Made by a program: the position numbers and the translations under genes. Source: Spirochaetaceae bacterium (GTDB taxonomy: Bacteria > Spirochaetota > Spirochaetia > Treponematales > Treponemataceae). From it: a DNA stretch of 64,000 nucleotides. The stretch covers positions 1 through 64,000 of the forward strand of contig JAGAAX010000029.1 in assembly GCA_017614995.1 (NCBI GenBank). Reading direction: 5' to 3'. Positions 24,034 to 32,471 of this stretch are shown here, piece after piece (position 1 is the first letter of the stretch; each line of letters opens with the position of its first letter). The notes beneath the pieces were generated by a model. That model was not told the origin of the DNA. It was given only the letters and a program-made list of their open reading frames with translations, and made no database searches.

Positions 24034-24816
24034 TTACTTTTTAGGTTTTCTTACGATGATAACCTGTTCAGATTCAAAATAAGGCACAGAGAATGAAACA
24101 TTCTTTTTGCGCTCTTCTGTAACAGACATACCTGCGGCAATAAAGTCAATTGCGCCTGAAGAAAGAGCAGGAATAAGGCTGTCAAAATCCATGTTGACAA
24201 CTTCAAGCTGCATACCCTTGTCTTTTGCAATTCTTTCGCCTACTGAAATATCAAAGCCTACAATGTCTTTGCCTTCAAGGTATTCAAATGGCGGAAATGT
24301 TGCGTTTGTTCCCAGCTTGAGAACCTTTGAGCTTTTGATGTTCTCTGATGCCGGAATCTGGATTTTGCCGTCTGTAGGCATGAATGCGTTTACAAGCTTT
24401 TTGTATTCGCCTGTAGATTTAAGCTTAATAATTGTTGTGTTGATGTCGTTGAGAAGTTCAAGATCGTCTTTTTTTACGGCGATTGCATATTCTTCTTTGG
24501 CAAATTTGTCTGTGACAATCATCAAATCGCTGTTTCTTGAAACAATTTCTTTTGCAGGAAGTTCGTCAAGAATAACTGCGTCAATTGCGCCATTCTTGAG
24601 GTCAAGAGCCGCGTCAATTCCGCTTTTGAAAGAAGAAAGCTTTGCGTTCTTTACATTTTCCTGAACATACAATTCGCCGGTTGTGCCCTGCTGAACACCG
24701 ATTCTCTTTCCGTCTAAGTCGGCGGCACTTTTAATTACAACCTGTTCGCGGTTTCCGGCGGCAAAAATATTGGCTGCAAAAATCAATGCAAGCCCTGTCA
24801 ATAAAAGTTTTTTCAT
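24034..24816 (-). CDS. Amino-acid-binding protein, circularly permuted SBP_bac_3
   Basis: The protein has 260 residues with a cleavable signal peptide (1-20, ending IFAAG). The two halves of the usual family-3 binding domain are in reversed order. Residues 28-147 carry what is normally the second part (AADLDGKRIGVQQGTTGELY, LKNGAIDAVILDELPAKE, YAIAVKKDDLELLNDIN, LKSTGEYKKL). Residues 164-260 carry what is normally the first part (KVLKLGTNATFPPFEYLEG, GFDISVGERIA, FDSLIPALSSGAIDFIAAGM, TEERKKNVSFSVPYF). The linker at about 148-163 joins the usual C- and N-termini. All core motifs are kept, so it should fold and bind a polar amino acid for the adjacent ABC transporter. Confidence 0.9.
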   Translation of the reverse strand: MKKLLLTGLALIFAANIFAAGNREQVVIKSAADLDGKRIGVQQGTTGELYVQENVKNAKLSSFKSGIDAALDLKNGAIDAVILDELPAKEIVSRNSDLMIVTDKFAKEEYAIAVKKDDLELLNDINTTIIKLKSTGEYKKLVNAFMPTDGKIQIPASENIKSSKVLKLGTNATFPPFEYLEGKDIVGFDISVGERIAKDKGMQLEVVNMDFDSLIPALSSGAIDFIAAGMSVTEERKKNVSFSVPYFESEQVIIVRKPKK

Positions 24817-24967
24817 TGTTTTCTCCCTGATTTTTTTGGACTTTTTCTAATAAGCTCAATATATTAGCTTCCATTATTTTACTAAAAAATGGAAAATTTG
24901 TCATCTTATTTTAATAGTTTTTCTTTGCGGGGCAGGGGAAGAATGAGAATAGTCTAAAAGTTCGGAA

Positions 24968-25034
24968 CCTGTCATTATCGGGCTCGACCCGATAATCTTT
25001 TGAAAGATTCCCGCGTCAAGCGCGGGAATGACAT
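24968..25034. repeat. Dispersed double-hairpin repeat
   Basis: Two adjacent stems, ATTATCGGG/CCCGATAAT and GATTCCCGCG/CGCGGGAAT, are enclosed by outer words GTCATT and AATGAC. It is the longer relative of 18415-18442. It lies in the 24817-25065 gap with no gene. The rest of that gap is the upstream region of the binding protein. Confidence 0.7.
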
Positions 25035-25065
25035 GGTATAGAACATTGCACCGGGGGCAGCCGTT

Positions 25066-26733
25066 TTAGCGTTTGCCGGAGAACTTTTCGATTTGTTCGC
25101 CTAAAAGAGGAATAAGCTGTTTTTTTCTGGAAACTATGTCTCTCAGCATATAAACAGATTCTTCTCTTTTTGGAAAGCTTATAACCTGTAGGAACGCCGG
25201 ATCGCCTGAAATGAGCATTACGCTTGTAAGGCGCGTAATGTCTGTGACCATAAGCGAGCAGAAAAGCGCTTTTGAAGAGCGCCGTTCAATATCAAGCTCT
25301 TTGACGAATTCGGCTTTGCGCGTAACAAGCTCATCTGGATTGTCAATTTCAATCTGACTGACTGTAAAGTGAAAGCCGTCTTCAGTGTATTCCTTCATGT
25401 CCTGGTGAATAACTTCAGCCGCGCTTCTTCCACAGATTTGACCTGCTGCCTGCGCAATATCAAGCCCGAGCTTGTCAATGTCAAGGTTCGTAACATTTGA
25501 TAAGAATTCCGCCGTTTCTCTGTCTGTGTCTGTTGTTGTAGCAGAGTGCAGCGTAAGCGTGTCAGCAAGAATACCCGAAAGCAGAATTGAGGCAATTTCT
25601 TTTGAGATTGGCACGCGGTTCTCTCTATAAAGGTTTGTGATAATTGTTGCAGTTGCACCGACCGGCTTGTTGATAAACGTAATCGGGTCTCTGGTAGAAA
25701 GGTTGCCGAGCCTGTGGTGGTCGATTATCTCAAGAATCTTGTAGTTTTCTATGCCTTCAACGGCCTGTGTCTGCTCGTTGTGGTCAACAAGCGTTATGTC
25801 GATGTTTGCTTCCTGCAAGAGGTCGCCTTCTGAAATTGTGCCGATGACTTTTGCGTCATCTGCAATTACAGGCAGCGTGCGGCTCGGAGATTCTGACAAA
25901 TGCTTTTTTATGCGCCGTACAATGTCGCTGGCTTTTACCGGCTGAATTGTTCTGTCTGCCATGGCTGAAACCGGCGTTGCATAAACGCTGAGCATTGCGG
26001 TTGTTGCCGCGTCGTAAGGGCTTATAAGCACAGAAACCTTTTTCTTTTCGGCTTTTTCGCGCAGGGTTTTGCTCATAATTGAACCGGCGGACATAATCAA
26101 AGCCCTTATGCCTTTTTCAATGCAGTATTCCTGTATCTCGATTCTGTCGCCTGTTATAACGACTGAATTTTCGCTTGCCTGCATGTCCAAAATCTGCTTG
26201 AAAGACTCAAATTGAGAGGCGGCAACAAGTATGTCGCATTTGAATATTTCGTCCTCGTTGAATGTAACAAGCGGCTGCGCGTTCAGCGTTTCCTGCATAA
26301 GAGAAATGCTCGTAATTAAGGCGGAAGACCTTTCTGGATCAAGAATTTTCAGAATGTTCTTTGAAAATGCGTTGTAGTGCAAAAGCGAGTGGTAGTGCCC
26401 TTCGTCATCAACTACCGGCAGAACTTTTGTGCTGCATGCTTCCATTTTGGCTATGGCGTTCCACAGCGAAGTCTTGCAGTTTACCGTATCGTTTGTGGGC
26501 GGCATGTAGTATTCAACTTTTGGCACAAGGTCAGGCACATATTCAGGCACAGGCACTTTGAAGCGGTTGAAAATATATTCTGTCTGCGGATTAATCTTGC
26601 CGGCACGCGCTGCCACATATTCAGTGTGTCCCATGTTTTTGCGCAAGTCTGCCAAAGCTGCCGCCGAAACCACAGAATCTGTATCAGGGTTCCTATGACC
26701 TATTACATAAACTCTTTTTTGCTTTGAACTCAT
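25066..26733 (-). CDS. Manganese-dependent inorganic pyrophosphatase with CBS and DRTGG domains
   Basis: This is a 555-residue family II pyrophosphatase that hydrolyses PPi to phosphate. The DHH part begins VIGHRNPDTDSVVSA. A regulatory insert (about 65-295) contains two CBS motifs (TSLWNAIAKMEACSTKVLPVVDDEG and KASDIVRRIKKHLSESPSRTLPVIAD) flanking a DRTGG domain (ILVAASQFES, VVITGDRIEIQEYCIEKGIRALI). The DHH motif itself is EIIDHHRLGN, and the C-terminal DHHA2 domain ends with RRSSKALFCSLMVTDITRL. In relatives the insert binds adenine nucleotides and controls activity. It is monocistronic. Confidence 0.93.
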   Translation of the reverse strand: MSSKQKRVYVIGHRNPDTDSVVSAAALADLRKNMGHTEYVAARAGKINPQTEYIFNRFKVPVPEYVPDLVPKVEYYMPPTNDTVNCKTSLWNAIAKMEACSTKVLPVVDDEGHYHSLLHYNAFSKNILKILDPERSSALITSISLMQETLNAQPLVTFNEDEIFKCDILVAASQFESFKQILDMQASENSVVITGDRIEIQEYCIEKGIRALIMSAGSIMSKTLREKAEKKKVSVLISPYDAATTAMLSVYATPVSAMADRTIQPVKASDIVRRIKKHLSESPSRTLPVIADDAKVIGTISEGDLLQEANIDITLVDHNEQTQAVEGIENYKILEIIDHHRLGNLSTRDPITFINKPVGATATIITNLYRENRVPISKEIASILLSGILADTLTLHSATTTDTDRETAEFLSNVTNLDIDKLGLDIAQAAGQICGRSAAEVIHQDMKEYTEDGFHFTVSQIEIDNPDELVTRKAEFVKELDIERRSSKALFCSLMVTDITRLTSVMLISGDPAFLQVISFPKREESVYMLRDIVSRKKQLIPLLGEQIEKFSGKR

Positions 26734-26844
26734 AAATATCCTTATTGCAAATAATAAACAAAAAAATTATAGTCTTTATAGTTTAACCGCGATTCAGCAT
26801 ATTGCCAATAGAAGTTTTCTTTTATAAGTTGAGAAGTTTGTTTT

Positions 26845-27480
26845 ATGATTTCACTTGTTGTTTTTTTGGGAAATTACGGGCGCGAATATGAAAAAACGCG
26901 CCACAATGCGGCATGGATTTTTGAAGAATCTCTGCCTTTTGCGTCTAAATTGAACTGGCAGTCTAAATTCAAGGGGCAGTACGCCGTTTTAGACAGGGCC
27001 GTTATTGCAGAAATGTCCGAAAGCATTTGCGGTACGCAGCTGAAATGCCCCGCCAGCGCAGGTGAAAAAGTCTATTTCTTAAAGCCTGAAACCTACATGA
27101 ACCTTTCAGGCGAGAGCATCGGTGCGCTTGCAGCTTTTTATAAGATTAAGCCCGAAGAAGTGCTTGTAATCCACGATGAGCTTGAGCTTGCGCCCGGCAC
27201 TGTAAGCCTGAAATGGTCTGGCGGTCTTGGCGGTCACAACGGCTTGCGCTCTACAAAAGCTGTTCTCGGCACTGCCGACTTCTGGCGCATCCGCATCGGT
27301 ATCGGACGCCCCGACCACAGCGACATCGCCGGGTATGTGCTTTCGCCGTTTTCAGGCGACGAGTGCATAATCTTAGACCAGATTTTCCCGACTTTGAGCG
27401 CGCTTCTCGTTCAAGTCTTGTGCAAAAATCCCGACACGCTCCTCAAAGACTGGTCAAAGAAAAAGCTTAGTGCTGAATAA
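26845..27480 (+). CDS. pth: Peptidyl-tRNA hydrolase
   Basis: The protein has 211 residues and recycles peptidyl-tRNA released from stalled ribosomes. It has LGNYGREYEKTRHNAAW with catalytic His20, FLKPETYMNLSGESI, and VIHDELEL with Asp111. The GGLGGHNGLRS and RIRIGIGRP signatures follow. It carries roughly 15-20 extra residues (about 52-72) before the PETYMN motif compared with the usual form. It is convergent with and overlaps the LacI gene by 14 bases. Confidence 0.95.
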   Translation: MISLVVFLGNYGREYEKTRHNAAWIFEESLPFASKLNWQSKFKGQYAVLDRAVIAEMSESICGTQLKCPASAGEKVYFLKPETYMNLSGESIGALAAFYKIKPEEVLVIHDELELAPGTVSLKWSGGLGGHNGLRSTKAVLGTADFWRIRIGIGRPDHSDIAGYVLSPFSGDECIILDQIFPTLSALLVQVLCKNPDTLLKDWSKKKLSAE

Positions 27481-28456
27481 TTTCTGCGTCAAAGCAGTTG
27501 TACTTTTTTTCAGGCGGATTTCCGTTTATTATTTCAAACAGCATATTGGCGGCGCATTGTGCCATTTTTTCAATTGGCTGACGGGCGGCGACAATGGAGC
27601 AGTCTAAAAAGTCAAAAATGCGGTTGTCGTCAAAAACGCCCAGCCCGATAGATTTCAGGTCTCTTCCGCTTGATTTTAAGGCTTCCATTACATTAAGAAC
27701 AAACTCGCCGCCGGCTGCAAGGAAAAGCGCGTCAATGTCTTTGTGCTGTTCAAAAAAGTCAGAAGCTGCTTTCACTGCGCTTTCTTTCTTGTAATCAGAA
27801 TACGCTGTTCCAGAAGAAACAAGACCGGCTTTTTCAAGCGCGTCTTTGAAACCTTGTACACGTTCTTTTATATATTTGAAGTTTTCAGGCCCTGCAATGC
27901 AGCCGATTTTCTTGTAACCGCGTGCAATAAGCTGTTCAGTAACATTCAGCGCGCTTTTCCGGTTTGTAACGTCAACGGCGTAATGGTCTAAAAATTGATT
28001 TTTCCCAATAAAGACAAATGGAATGTCCTGAAGCAGAACATTCATTATTGTCTGTGACTGAATCTGTTCAGCCCCGATTATAAGACCGTCAACACTGTGG
28101 CGGTTGATAATTGCTTCCAGAGTTTCAAGTTTAAGTTTTTCGCCTTCTTGAGGAGAAATAACCATAAGCGAATTATTGTGCCTGTTGGCTTCTGCTGCAA
28201 CGGCTGAAACAACTGTTGCCCAGAATGTGCCGGAAAGCGAAGTTACAGAATGTGGAAGAACAATGCCGATTGCGCCTGTTCTGCTTTGTGCAAGTGCCCG
28301 CGCCGAAACATTCGGCTGAAAATTCACCTGCTGAATAATTTCCAGTATGCGCTGCCTGTTAGATTCGCTTACGCCTTTCTGTCCGTTTATTGCTTTTGAC
28401 ACAGTGCTTTTTGCAACATGCGCCATTTCTGCAATTTCGTTAATAGTAAGTTTCAT
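27467..28456 (-). CDS. LacI-family transcriptional regulator
   Basis: The protein is about 329 residues. The HTH and hinge are TINEIAEMAHVAKSTVSKAINGQKGVSESNRQRILEII and PNVSARALAQSR. The effector domain has IGIVLPHS, GLIIGAEQIQ, PFVFIGKN, GYKKIGCIAGPENF, IDALFLAAGGEFVL. ATG 28456 starts the HTH directly. The longer frame to 28513 crosses the operator. It is divergent from the GH5 gene with a 12-base CG-centred palindrome between them, so it probably represses that enzyme and itself. Confidence 0.93.
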   Translation of the reverse strand: MKLTINEIAEMAHVAKSTVSKAINGQKGVSESNRQRILEIIQQVNFQPNVSARALAQSRTGAIGIVLPHSVTSLSGTFWATVVSAVAAEANRHNNSLMVISPQEGEKLKLETLEAIINRHSVDGLIIGAEQIQSQTIMNVLLQDIPFVFIGKNQFLDHYAVDVTNRKSALNVTEQLIARGYKKIGCIAGPENFKYIKERVQGFKDALEKAGLVSSGTAYSDYKKESAVKAASDFFEQHKDIDALFLAAGGEFVLNVMEALKSSGRDLKSIGLGVFDDNRIFDFLDCSIVAARQPIEKMAQCAANMLFEIINGNPPEKKYNCFDAEIIQH

Positions 28457-28487
28457 TATTTGAAATATAGCACAAAAAACAAAAGAG

Positions 28488-28499
28488 GAAAACGTTTTC
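28488..28499. promoter_or_regulatory. LacI-type operator
   Basis: GAAAACGTTTTC is a perfect 12-base palindrome with the central CG typical of LacI-family sites. It lies between the lacI-like gene and the GH5 promoter. Confidence 0.65.
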
Positions 28500-28506
28500 T
28501 TTTTGC

Positions 28507-28536
28507 TTGACAAGCTGAAAAATGTGCATTTAATAT
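28507..28536 (+). promoter_or_regulatory. Promoter of the GH5 gene
   Basis: TTGACA at 28507-28512 and TAATAT at 28531-28536 (18-base gap) lie just downstream of the operator. Confidence 0.55.
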
Positions 28537-28560
28537 GAGCATTAAAGCGGGGTTGATGGA

Positions 28561-29574
28561 ATGAACAACAAGAAATGGTACGGCTTCAACATGATATGGC
28601 TCTTTTCGATGGGAGACAGAAAAGAAGTTTCGCCTTCTGAAATTGTGATAAACGAAAAAGAGCTTGATTTTATAGCCGATATGGGCTGCAATTTTATCCG
28701 CGTGCCGACGGATTACCGCTTTTGGACGCACAACTTTGATTATGAAAACCGCGACGAGGCAATGCTGAAAAGGCTTGACGCGTGTGTTGATGCAGTTGTT
28801 TCAAGAGGAATGCACTGCTCGCTTAATGTGCACAGAGCGCCGGGCTATTGCATTAACGGCGCGGAGCTTGAAAAGCACAATCTGTGGAAAGATGCTGTCG
28901 CGCAGGACGCTTTTGTTTCTCTGTGGAAATTCTTAGCTGAACGCTACGCGTCTTATAGTGCCGGACAGCTCAGCTTTGACCTGCTGAATGAGCCGCCGAA
29001 CATCGGACAGTACGGCATGACGCGCGGTATACACGAAAAGCTTATGCGCCGCACAGCAGCGGCAATCCGCTCTGTGACAAAAGACCGCCCGATTATTCTT
29101 GACGGTCTTTGCGGCGGTAATGTTGCAATGCCTGAACTGGCTGATTTAGGCGCAATTCACAGTACGCGCGGCTATCAGCCTATGTCTGTAACGCATTATC
29201 AGGCAGACTGGTGCCCTGCCGCACAGACCGGCAAAGCGCCTGTGTATCCCGGCACTGAATGGGACGGCAAAATCTGGAACAGAAACACGCTGCTTGAGCA
29301 TTATGCGCCCTGGAAGGCATTGTCTGATAAAGGCGTTTCTGTTCATGTCGGCGAATTCGGCTGCTACGACAAGACCGACCACAAAACCGCAATGAACTGG
29401 TTCAATGACCTGTTCTCTGTCTACCGCGAATTAGGCTGGGGCTTTTCTTTGTGGAATTTCACCGGAGAATTCGGCATTATCGGCCACAACCGCCCGGGCA
29501 CAATCTGGGAAAGCATCAAAGGCTTCAAAGTAGACCGCGAACTCTACGATTTGCTCAAAGAATACATGCGCTAG
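28561..29574 (+). CDS. GH5 (cellulase-family) glycoside hydrolase, intracellular
   Basis: The protein has 337 residues and no signal peptide, so it acts on imported oligosaccharides. The GH5 barrel is complete: GCNFIRVPTDYRFW, CSLNVHRAPGYCIN, acid/base Glu144 in FDLLNEPPN, SVTHYQADWCP, and nucleophile Glu265 in VHVGEFGCY, then WGFSLWNFTGEFGII. The substrate (beta-glucan, glucomannan or other) cannot be set from sequence. It is controlled by the divergent LacI regulator and its operator. The ribosome site is weak (GGGGTTGATGG). Confidence 0.9.
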   Translation: MNNKKWYGFNMIWLFSMGDRKEVSPSEIVINEKELDFIADMGCNFIRVPTDYRFWTHNFDYENRDEAMLKRLDACVDAVVSRGMHCSLNVHRAPGYCINGAELEKHNLWKDAVAQDAFVSLWKFLAERYASYSAGQLSFDLLNEPPNIGQYGMTRGIHEKLMRRTAAAIRSVTKDRPIILDGLCGGNVAMPELADLGAIHSTRGYQPMSVTHYQADWCPAAQTGKAPVYPGTEWDGKIWNRNTLLEHYAPWKALSDKGVSVHVGEFGCYDKTDHKTAMNWFNDLFSVYRELGWGFSLWNFTGEFGIIGHNRPGTIWESIKGFKVDRELYDLLKEYMR

Positions 29575-29610
29575 TAAGCATCGTGCCATAGGCTGTTTAA
29601 CAGGCAGTTA

Positions 29611-30014
29611 CAGTTTTAGCATGAAAGACAATCCAGAAATTGTCCCATGTAAGAACCTGCTCTCGTCGGATTCCGTTCCGCAAATCGGGAACGCACATAG
29701 TCGGTTTTACAGCGATAGTTTAATCTGCGTTCCGCTACGAGTTTGCTTAGCAAACTCGGCCGTTTTGCAGGATTATTACCAAAACAAAGATTAATCCCAA
29801 AGCAAAACGCGCCTACGCAGGTTCTTGTATGTGTACATCTGTATAGATTGTATTTTCCTGGCGGAAAGTAGTGAATTGCGGACGCGAACTGCCTCGTGGG
29901 TGCGAGCGAAAGCGAGTCTAACCACCTATTATCCCACGCGAGCAGTGAGACGGACGCAAGTAACGGATTTCCGCCAAGCAAAATCTCATTCTAATGCTTT
30001 TCATGCTGAAGCCA
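29611..30014 (-). repeat. MITE-like element, copy A
   Basis: This element of about 400 bases fills the gap between GH5 and clpP. The ends form imperfect inverted repeats (TTTTAGCATGAAA at 29614-29626 and TTTCATGCTGAA at about 29999-30010). It contains nested palindromes: GAGTTTGC/GCAAACTC, GGAACGCA/TGCGTTCC, GTTTTGC/GCAAAAC and GGCGGAAA/TTTCCGCC. A 121-codon frame on the minus strand (29981-29616) is open through it and is shared with copy B at 54650-55024, which lies in the opposite orientation. The module at 29732-29810 belongs to the wider GATTAATC family. Confidence 0.75.
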
Positions 30015-30133
30015 TGCACAGACAGTAGACAGAAACGCTGTTTTTTTTCTATATTAGTATTCGGATTTTTATTCAGTATGAACTTGATTTTAGAGAAAGT
30101 CAGAGTTAGAAAGATTTGCTACAGAGGTTTTTT

Positions 30134-30757
30134 ATGAACAAACGTTTTGAAATTCTCTTGAGTGAAAAAGAAGACGACGAAAAGAAAAAGCAGACAGACG
30201 AGAAAGAAGCCGGTGCAGACATATTGTCCGCCAAGTTTTTAAAAACCCGCCAGATTATCCTTTCAGGCGAAATCAATAAAGAACTTGCAGAAAAAATTGC
30301 ACGCCAGCTGCTTATTCTCGAAGCAGATTCTGATGAGCCTATCCGTCTTTTCATCGATTCACCGGGAGGAGATGCGGATGCAGGTTATGCAATTTTTGAC
30401 ATGATCCGCTTTATAAATGCACCTGTAATTACAATCGGTATGGGCTTAATTGCAAGTGCTGCATCAATTGTTCTGCTTGCTGCTCCAAAAGAGCGCCGTT
30501 TCGGTATGCCGAACAGCCGTTATCTTATTCATCAGCCGATGAGCGGAATGCAGGGCGTAACAACGGAAATCGAAATTCATGCGCAGGAACTTGAAAAAAT
30601 GCGCGTAAAGATTAACGAGATGATTGCAGCTGAAACGGGCAAATCTGTAGAAGATGTTGCAAAAGATACTGACCGCGATTATTGGCTTGACGCAGAAGAG
30701 GCAAAAAAATACGGTCTTATCAGCAAAATCTGCAAAACCCGCAAAGACATAGAATAA
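30134..30757 (+). CDS. clpP: ATP-dependent Clp protease proteolytic subunit
   Basis: The protein is about 207 residues. The ClpP fold carries the conserved IRLFIDSPGGDADAGYAIFDMI, the nucleophile in MGLIASAAS (Ser108 by alignment), His133 in SRYLIHQP, and the Asp in TDRDYWLDAEEAKKYGLI. The charged N-terminal 30 residues (KEDDEKKKQTDEKE) are longer than in the main ClpP, which suggests a second paralogue (ClpP2 type). AGAGG precedes ATG 30134. Confidence 0.93.
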   Translation: MNKRFEILLSEKEDDEKKKQTDEKEAGADILSAKFLKTRQIILSGEINKELAEKIARQLLILEADSDEPIRLFIDSPGGDADAGYAIFDMIRFINAPVITIGMGLIASAASIVLLAAPKERRFGMPNSRYLIHQPMSGMQGVTTEIEIHAQELEKMRVKINEMIAAETGKSVEDVAKDTDRDYWLDAEEAKKYGLISKICKTRKDIE

Positions 30758-30790
30758 TTGCAGTTTAAAAAGTGCATATTTTGTGATAAA

Positions 30791-31702
30791 ATGGCACTTA
30801 TGATAACGGAATTAACTTCTGAATTAACAGACGAAATTATCTATGCAATGGAAAATCAGAGCGGGGCATTTGTCTTTGATTCCATTGACGGAGTAATTTT
30901 GCCGGAGTCTGAAGTTGTTTCGTCAGATGAAAACCGTTATTACAAGCTGCCTGTGTGGAATTCTGCAAGCGGTTTCCGCATGATGGAGCATTTTGTTGCT
31001 TCGCTGAAGAATCCGCCTGTATGTGAAGAATTGCGCTTGATATTGAAAAGCGGCAATGGAGTTTTCCGCAAATTCAAAAATGTTCTGAAAGTTCACCCTG
31101 ATGTTGAGCGTCTGTGGTTTTCTTTTAAAGAGCATGAAATGAATCAGGTAATCTTAAGCTGGTTTGACGACTTAAGGGAACTTTGGGGCTTGGAACGGCT
31201 TGAGCTTGAGCCTGAAGAGAATGAAGACGAGCTTCTGCATGATGACTTTTTGTTCAGACTTGCGGCGGCTTCAGGTGAACAGGCTGAAAAAATATATGAA
31301 GAAGAGCTGTTAAAAGAATTTAAAGACTTTTACGGAACAGATTTGGGTAATGTTCTGTCAGAGCAATGGAAAAAAGTCAATGATTCTTCAAAGGGTTTTC
31401 GGACTGTTGTGTTTTGTGAAACTGTATCGGGAGAGCCTGTAGGTTTCGCAGCAGGTTTTAAAACCAGTGCAGATTCTTCTGTCATAATGATTTCGGCGCT
31501 GTTTGTCATTCCTCATTTTCGGGGGTTGGGGCTTGGAAAAGAACTGCTTGAGTTTTTGCTGGAACAGTTTAGAGACGGCACTGTTAAGTCGGTGGCTGTT
31601 TCCTGTTCAATAATTCCCGATTTTTTCAAGAAGATTCTTGAAAGAGAGGGTTTTTCTCAACTTGGTTCTGTATTTTTGTTGAGAGTGCCTTTAGAGCACT
31701 AG
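30791..31702 (+). CDS. GNAT-family acetyltransferase with N-terminal extension
   Basis: The protein is about 303 residues. A GNAT domain occupies the last 100 residues (GEPVGFAAGFKTSADSSVIMISALFVIPHFRGLGLGKELLEFLLEQF, with acetyl-CoA loop RGLGLGK, then FFKKILEREGF). The N-terminal 190 residues are not recognised and are acidic near the middle (EPEENEDELL). The start is uncertain. ATG 30791, ATG 30800 and a TTG at 30758 right after clpP are all in frame, and none has a strong ribosome site. It directly follows clpP and ends in a terminator. Confidence 0.8.
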   Translation: MALMITELTSELTDEIIYAMENQSGAFVFDSIDGVILPESEVVSSDENRYYKLPVWNSASGFRMMEHFVASLKNPPVCEELRLILKSGNGVFRKFKNVLKVHPDVERLWFSFKEHEMNQVILSWFDDLRELWGLERLELEPEENEDELLHDDFLFRLAAASGEQAEKIYEEELLKEFKDFYGTDLGNVLSEQWKKVNDSSKGFRTVVFCETVSGEPVGFAAGFKTSADSSVIMISALFVIPHFRGLGLGKELLEFLLEQFRDGTVKSVAVSCSIIPDFFKKILEREGFSQLGSVFLLRVPLEH

Positions 31703-31709
31703 TGATGTT

Positions 31710-31740
31710 TGCCGAGAACGGCATATTTTTAATTTTTTTT
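31710..31740 (+). terminator. Intrinsic terminator after the GNAT gene
   Basis: TGCCG-AGAA-CGGCA hairpin followed by two T-runs (31726-31730 and 31733-31740). Confidence 0.75.
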
Positions 31741-31778
31741 GAGGCGCTTTGTTATGCGCAGTTTGACAGGAGTATTAA

Positions 31779-32471
31779 ATGTCTAGAAATGAATTTTCAA
31801 TTAATGCTGAACAGATTTCATCTTTGCTTCAGGAAACAGTGAACCGGATCAAATCAGAAGAAGATCCGTTGGAAATGAATGAGCTTAAAAAGATTTTTAA
31901 AGCAAATGTTCCCCTTACAATGAGAACTTATGTTGCGGCTTATTTTGCAAAACAGCTTTCAGGCGGTTACCGCGGCGGCTACCACAGACGTGAACGCACA
32001 CCACGCCATATCCGTTATCAAGATTCTAATTATTCTCCGCGCAGTTCTTCACTTTCAGATGAAGGCCGCACAGGTGATGCTCTTGCACCGAGAACACCTG
32101 CACCAAGGGCACAGATTGCAGAAGAATTTGCACAGACTGTATTCGTAAGCGTTGGACGCAACCGCCACGTTTTTGCAAGAGAGCTTGTAGGTCTTTTCTC
32201 TTCTGTAGGCGGTGTTGCCCGCGAGCGCATCGGCGACATCCGCGTATGTGACAATTATTCGTTTGTAACGCTTTTTGCAGAAGATGCAGACAGTGCAATT
32301 CAGAATTTGGACGGCATCGAATACCGTGGCAGAAAATTGAGCGTAAGCTATTCCCGCCGCAAAGAGTCTTATGCGCCGGTTGCTTCTGACGCACAGGAAG
32401 ATGCAGTTGAAACAGAAGCCGTAGAAAGCGCACCAGTTGCAGAAACCGAAACAACAGAAAGCGCAGACTAA
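31779..32471 (+). CDS. Stand-alone DbpA-type RNA-binding domain protein
   Basis: The protein has 230 residues. The N-terminal helical part (NAEQISSLLQETVNRIKSEEDPLEMNELKKIFKANV) is followed by an Arg/Gly/Tyr-rich stretch (about 63-90). A DbpA RNA-binding domain lies at about 118-195 (TVFVSVGRNRHVFARELVGLF, GVARERIGDIRVCDNYSFVTLF, YRGRKLSVSYSRR). An acidic Glu/Ala/Val/Thr-rich tail follows. In DEAD-box helicases this domain sits behind the helicase core. Here there is no helicase. It may bind 23S rRNA or act with a separate helicase. A terminator follows. Confidence 0.8.
   Translation: MSRNEFSINAEQISSLLQETVNRIKSEEDPLEMNELKKIFKANVPLTMRTYVAAYFAKQLSGGYRGGYHRRERTPRHIRYQDSNYSPRSSSLSDEGRTGDALAPRTPAPRAQIAEEFAQTVFVSVGRNRHVFARELVGLFSSVGGVARERIGDIRVCDNYSFVTLFAEDADSAIQNLDGIEYRGRKLSVSYSRRKESYAPVASDAQEDAVETEAVESAPVAETETTESAD

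Noticed and set aside
26361-26727. Long antisense frames in the pyrophosphatase gene
   Set aside because: They are shadows of a well-conserved enzyme on the other strand.
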